Shown here: positions 61,160 to 64,000 of the stretch, in pieces
Layout: each line of letters starts with the position of its first letter
Position numbering within the stretch: the stretch's first letter is position 1
Assembly: GCF_009695775.1 (NCBI RefSeq)
Contig: NZ_VUNG01000001.1
Span: 62,001 to 126,000, forward strand
Origin: Hallella mizrahii
GTDB taxonomy: Bacteria; Bacteroidota; Bacteroidia; Bacteroidales; Bacteroidaceae
Direction of reading: 5' to 3'
DNA: 64,000 nucleotides
Made by a program: the position numbers and the translations under genes
The notes under the pieces: generated by a model
Told to the model about the DNA's origin: nothing
What the model saw: the letters and a program-made list of their open reading frames with translations, nothing else
Databases searched by the model: none

Positions 61160-64000
61160 ATGATGAATTGTAAAACTATCATGCTCTCGGCTCTCTCGCT
61201 GCTTGCCACAGCCACGTGGGCACAGAGCTATCACTACGAGACCGTGAAGGGCGATCCGATGCAGACACGCATCTATACGCTCCCCAACGGTCTAAAAGTG
61301 TACACCAGCGTGAACAAGGAAAAGCCACGGCTGCAGACCTACATCGCCGTGCGCACCGGTTCACGCAACGATCCGAAGGAGACTACCGGCCTGGCTCACT
61401 ATCTCGAGCATCTGATGTTTAAGGGCACGACCCACTTCGGCACATCAAATCTCGCTGCCGAGCAGCCACTTCTCGACTCCATCGAGAACCGGTTTGAGCA
61501 ATACCGCCACATTACCGATCCCGTAGCACGGAAGCGTTGGTACGAGAAAATTGATTCGCTCTCGCAACTCGCTGCCAAGTACAACATCCCCAACGAGTAC
61601 GATAAAATGATGGCATCCATCGGTTCTGAGGGCAGCAACGCTTACACGAGCAACGATGTCACCTGTTATCAGGAGGACATCCCCAACAACGAGATCGATA
61701 CCTGGGCAAAGATTCAGGCAGACCGCTTCCAAAACATGGTCATCCGTGGCTTCCACACGGAGCTGGAAGCTGTGTATGAAGAATACAACATTGGCCTTTC
61801 CAGCGACGGCAACAAGGAGTGGACAGCACTCGGAAAGAAGCTCTACCCTACTCATCCTTATGGTACACAGACTACCATCGGTACGCAGGAGCACCTGAAA
61901 AATCCGAGTATCGTCAACATCAAAAACTATTTCCATCGCTACTACGTGCCCAACAACGTAGCTATCTGCCTGGCAGGTGACTTCGATCCCAACAAGGCCG
62001 TGGCCACCATCGACAAGTATTTCGGCTCCTGGAAACCAAGCACGACGCTTTCACGACCCGAGTATGCGCCTGTCGCAGACCTGAAGCAGCACGTCGACAC
62101 CACTGTTGTCGGACAGGAAGCTGAGAACGTGATACTCGGCTGGAAGTTTGACAAAGCCGCTTCTGACCAGTCCGACACGCTGAGCTTCATCTCTGATCTC
62201 CTTTCCAACGGCAAGGCCGGACTCATGGATGTCGACCTCAACCAACCGATGAAGGTGATGAGTGCCGGTACCGGCGTGGAAGGCTTGGCCGACTACACCA
62301 CGTTCATCGCTGAGGGAGAGCCCAAGCAGGGACAGAAGCTCGAAGAGGTGCGTGACCTCATGCTTGCCGAGATAGAGAAACTCAAACGTGGAGAGTTTGA
62401 CGAGAACCTGATGAAGGCTGTCCTTGCCAACAAGAAACTTAACATGCTGCGCGGCCTGAGCAGTAACCGCAACCGCACCGAGATGATGAAGGATGCCTTC
62501 ATCAATGGCGAGAGCTGGCAGCATGTCGTGGGGCAGCTCGACCGTATGTCGAAGATCACCAAAGAGCAGATCGTGGACTTCGCCCGCCGTCACTTCCTCG
62601 ACAACTATGTCTGTGTCTACAAGCGTCTCGGCAACGACACGACGATCCACAAGATTGAGAAGCCGCACATCACGCCGATACCCACGAACAACGACAAGCA
62701 TAGTGACTTCCTCACCGCCGTTGTCAATAGCAAGCCGGAGCCTATCCAGCCACAGTTCATCGACTTCAACAAGGATCTCGCTAAGGGTAAGATGAAGAAC
62801 GGTGCCGAGGTACTCTACAAGCAGAACGCCACTGACGACCTCTTCGACCTCTCGCTCGTCTTCCCTGTAGGCCGTGAGAACAGCAAGCAGTTGCAGGTTG
62901 CGGCTGACTATCTCGACTATGTCGGCACTGCCACCCGCTCGGCCAATGACATCAAGAAAGCCTTCTATCAGTTAGCTTGCGACTACAGCGTGAGTGTCAG
63001 CGATGACGAGACACGTGTGTCGCTGAGCGGACTCAACGAGAACATGCCCGCTGCACTGAAGCTCATGGGTGACTATATCAACCATGCCAAAGCCGATGCG
63101 GAGAGCTACAACAAGTTTGTCGGTCTGACGCTGAAGTCCCGCAACGATGCCAAGGGCAACCAGCGTGTCTGCTTCTCGGCCCTGAGACAGTATGGCGAAT
63201 ATGGCCCTTACAACGGCTTCCGCAACAAGATGAGTGCTGATGAACTCCATAAGGCCAATCCTCAGCAACTGCTCGCTCAACTGAAAAATCTGGGTAAGTA
63301 CACCTTATTATATTATGGTGCCACACCGATGAAGCAGTTGGAGGCTACCGTGGCAAAGAGCTATCCTTGCACGATGAAGACCACTTTGCCTGCAGCCCGC
63401 CGCTATACGCGCACGACTACAACGCAGAACGAGGTGTGGATAGCACCTTATGACGCGAAGAACATCTACATGACGCAGTATCTCAACGAGAACAAGCAGT
63501 GGACACCCGAGCAGGCTCCTGTCAATGCGCTCTTCGGCGAGTACTTCGGCGGAGGCATGAATGCCATCGTCTTCCAGGAGTTGCGTGAAGCCCGCGGACT
63601 GGCTTACAGTGCCGGTGCATGGCTGACCACACCGGACCGCAAGGGCGACCCGGAGTGCTTCAACACCTATATCATCACACAGAACGACAAGATGACGGAC
63701 TGCATCAAGGAGTTCAACCAGTTGCTCAACAACATGCCGGAACGTCAAGCTGGCCTCGACCTTGCCAAGCAAAGCCTGATGAAGAGCATCGCCACGGCCC
63801 GAACCACCAAGTTCTCTGTGCTCAATGCTTATCTTACCGCACGCAAACGTGGCCTCAACTACGACATCAACCGTGTCATCTACGACAAGTTGCCGTCGCT
63901 GACCATGGCAGACCTGGTGAAGTTCGCCAAGGAGAACATCTCCGGCAAACCCTATCGCTACATCATCCTCGGCGATGAGAAAGAGCTCGACATGAACACA
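61160..64000 (+). CDS. M16-family zinc metallopeptidase, exported (3' end outside window)
   Basis: From ATG 61160 the frame stays open to the last base, 947 codons. The product has a signal peptide (MNCKTIMLSALSLLATATWA), then the inverted zinc motif HxxEH in HYLEHLMFKG near residue 83 and the downstream Glu of ELEAVYEEYN, typical of M16/insulinase-type peptidases. A second, similar half without the motif (LRYAREARGLAYSAGAW-like ELREARGLAYSAG) shows the usual duplicated build. At about 950 residues it should be near its end, since family members are 920-980. It probably degrades peptides in the periplasm. The gene lies 78 bp after DUF4954 and has no obvious promoter of its own. Confidence 0.9.
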   Translation, partial: MMNCKTIMLSALSLLATATWAQSYHYETVKGDPMQTRIYTLPNGLKVYTSVNKEKPRLQTYIAVRTGSRNDPKETTGLAHYLEHLMFKGTTHFGTSNLAAEQPLLDSIENRFEQYRHITDPVARKRWYEKIDSLSQLAAKYNIPNEYDKMMASIGSEGSNAYTSNDVTCYQEDIPNNEIDTWAKIQADRFQNMVIRGFHTELEAVYEEYNIGLSSDGNKEWTALGKKLYPTHPYGTQTTIGTQEHLKNPSIVNIKNYFHRYYVPNNVAICLAGDFDPNKAVATIDKYFGSWKPSTTLSRPEYAPVADLKQHVDTTVVGQEAENVILGWKFDKAASDQSDTLSFISDLLSNGKAGLMDVDLNQPMKVMSAGTGVEGLADYTTFIAEGEPKQGQKLEEVRDLMLAEIEKLKRGEFDENLMKAVLANKKLNMLRGLSSNRNRTEMMKDAFINGESWQHVVGQLDRMSKITKEQIVDFARRHFLDNYVCVYKRLGNDTTIHKIEKPHITPIPTNNDKHSDFLTAVVNSKPEPIQPQFIDFNKDLAKGKMKNGAEVLYKQNATDDLFDLSLVFPVGRENSKQLQVAADYLDYVGTATRSANDIKKAFYQLACDYSVSVSDDETRVSLSGLNENMPAALKLMGDYINHAKADAESYNKFVGLTLKSRNDAKGNQRVCFSALRQYGEYGPYNGFRNKMSADELHKANPQQLLAQLKNLGKYTLLYYGATPMKQLEATVAKSYPCTMKTTLPAARRYTRTTTTQNEVWIAPYDAKNIYMTQYLNENKQWTPEQAPVNALFGEYFGGGMNAIVFQELREARGLAYSAGAWLTTPDRKGDPECFNTYIITQNDKMTDCIKEFNQLLNNMPERQAGLDLAKQSLMKSIATARTTKFSVLNAYLTARKRGLNYDINRVIYDKLPSLTMADLVKFAKENISGKPYRYIILGDEKELDMNT

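Noticed and set aside
63299..63316. Copy of the 49417 repeat inside the M16 gene (tacaccttattatat)
   Set aside because: It is only a 15-bp match and lies in a coding stretch whose translation (YTLLYYG) is typical of the family, so it is coincidence.

Overview
The window looks like chromosomal DNA from a member of the Bacteroidales, most likely Prevotellaceae. Many genes are preceded by the Bacteroidetes -7 element TAnnTTTG, several with a TTTG-like -33 element 19-20 bp upstream. The gene content agrees: HmuY and its TonB receptor, GldH next to RicT, a DUF4954 protein, GH97/GH51/GH5 enzymes, a B12-dependent class II ribonucleotide reductase, and tandem AAA-ATPase/PD-(D/E)XK genes. Species assignment is not possible from sequence alone. 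No rRNA, tRNA, CRISPR array or intact transposon was seen.

Layout. 1-690: 3' end of a dinD gene, an unusual triple palindrome, and the 3' remnant of an ATPase gene. 699-10769: a minus-strand block with a helicase/exonuclease fusion, a three-domain GH18-deacetylase-GT2 membrane protein, a rhamnogalacturonan acetylesterase-like esterase and a GH51 arabinofuranosidase. 11079-21328: dnaA with its promoter, an MCE protein with a cell-wall amidase, folB with nrdJ, a nitroreductase, a GNAT-like protein and dinB. 21541-26849: a TonB receptor, a beta-helix lipoprotein and a purple-acid-phosphatase-like enzyme, probably one nutrient-scavenging operon. 27060-33667: a small Cys-containing protein, a HAD hydrolase, a haem-type uptake operon (calycin-like lipoprotein, HmuY, TonB receptor) and GH97. 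33741-37960: two near-duplicate AAA-ATPase/nuclease genes with mosaic divergence, then an outer-membrane porin-like gene. 37961-38529: a gene-free stretch with a perfect 56-bp palindrome. 38530-43546: hsp20, a secreted GH5 enzyme and a BtuB-like receptor. 43721-49274: a HAD phosphatase, then metF-holB-ricT-gldH-outer membrane protein. 49505-55871: the cell-shape operon purH(IMP cyclohydrolase part)-mreB-mreC-mreD-mrdA-rodA on the minus strand. 56148-64000: xylB, hflX, a DUF4954 protein and an M16 peptidase cut by the window end.

How the genes fit together. Plant polysaccharide breakdown (GH51, acetylesterase, GH5, GH97, xylulokinase) fits a gut or rumen saccharolytic anaerobe. B12 dependence is visible twice: nrdJ needs adenosylcobalamin and the BtuB-like receptor would import it. 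The envelope theme is strong: peptidoglycan elongation (mre/mrd/rod), amidase, MCE lipid transport, GldH and three TonB receptors.

The most unusual items are the mosaic AAA-ATPase pair, the TonB/beta-helix/phosphatase triad, the nested-exonuclease helicase, the three-domain glycan enzyme, a PurH reduced to its cyclohydrolase half, and several non-coding palindromes.
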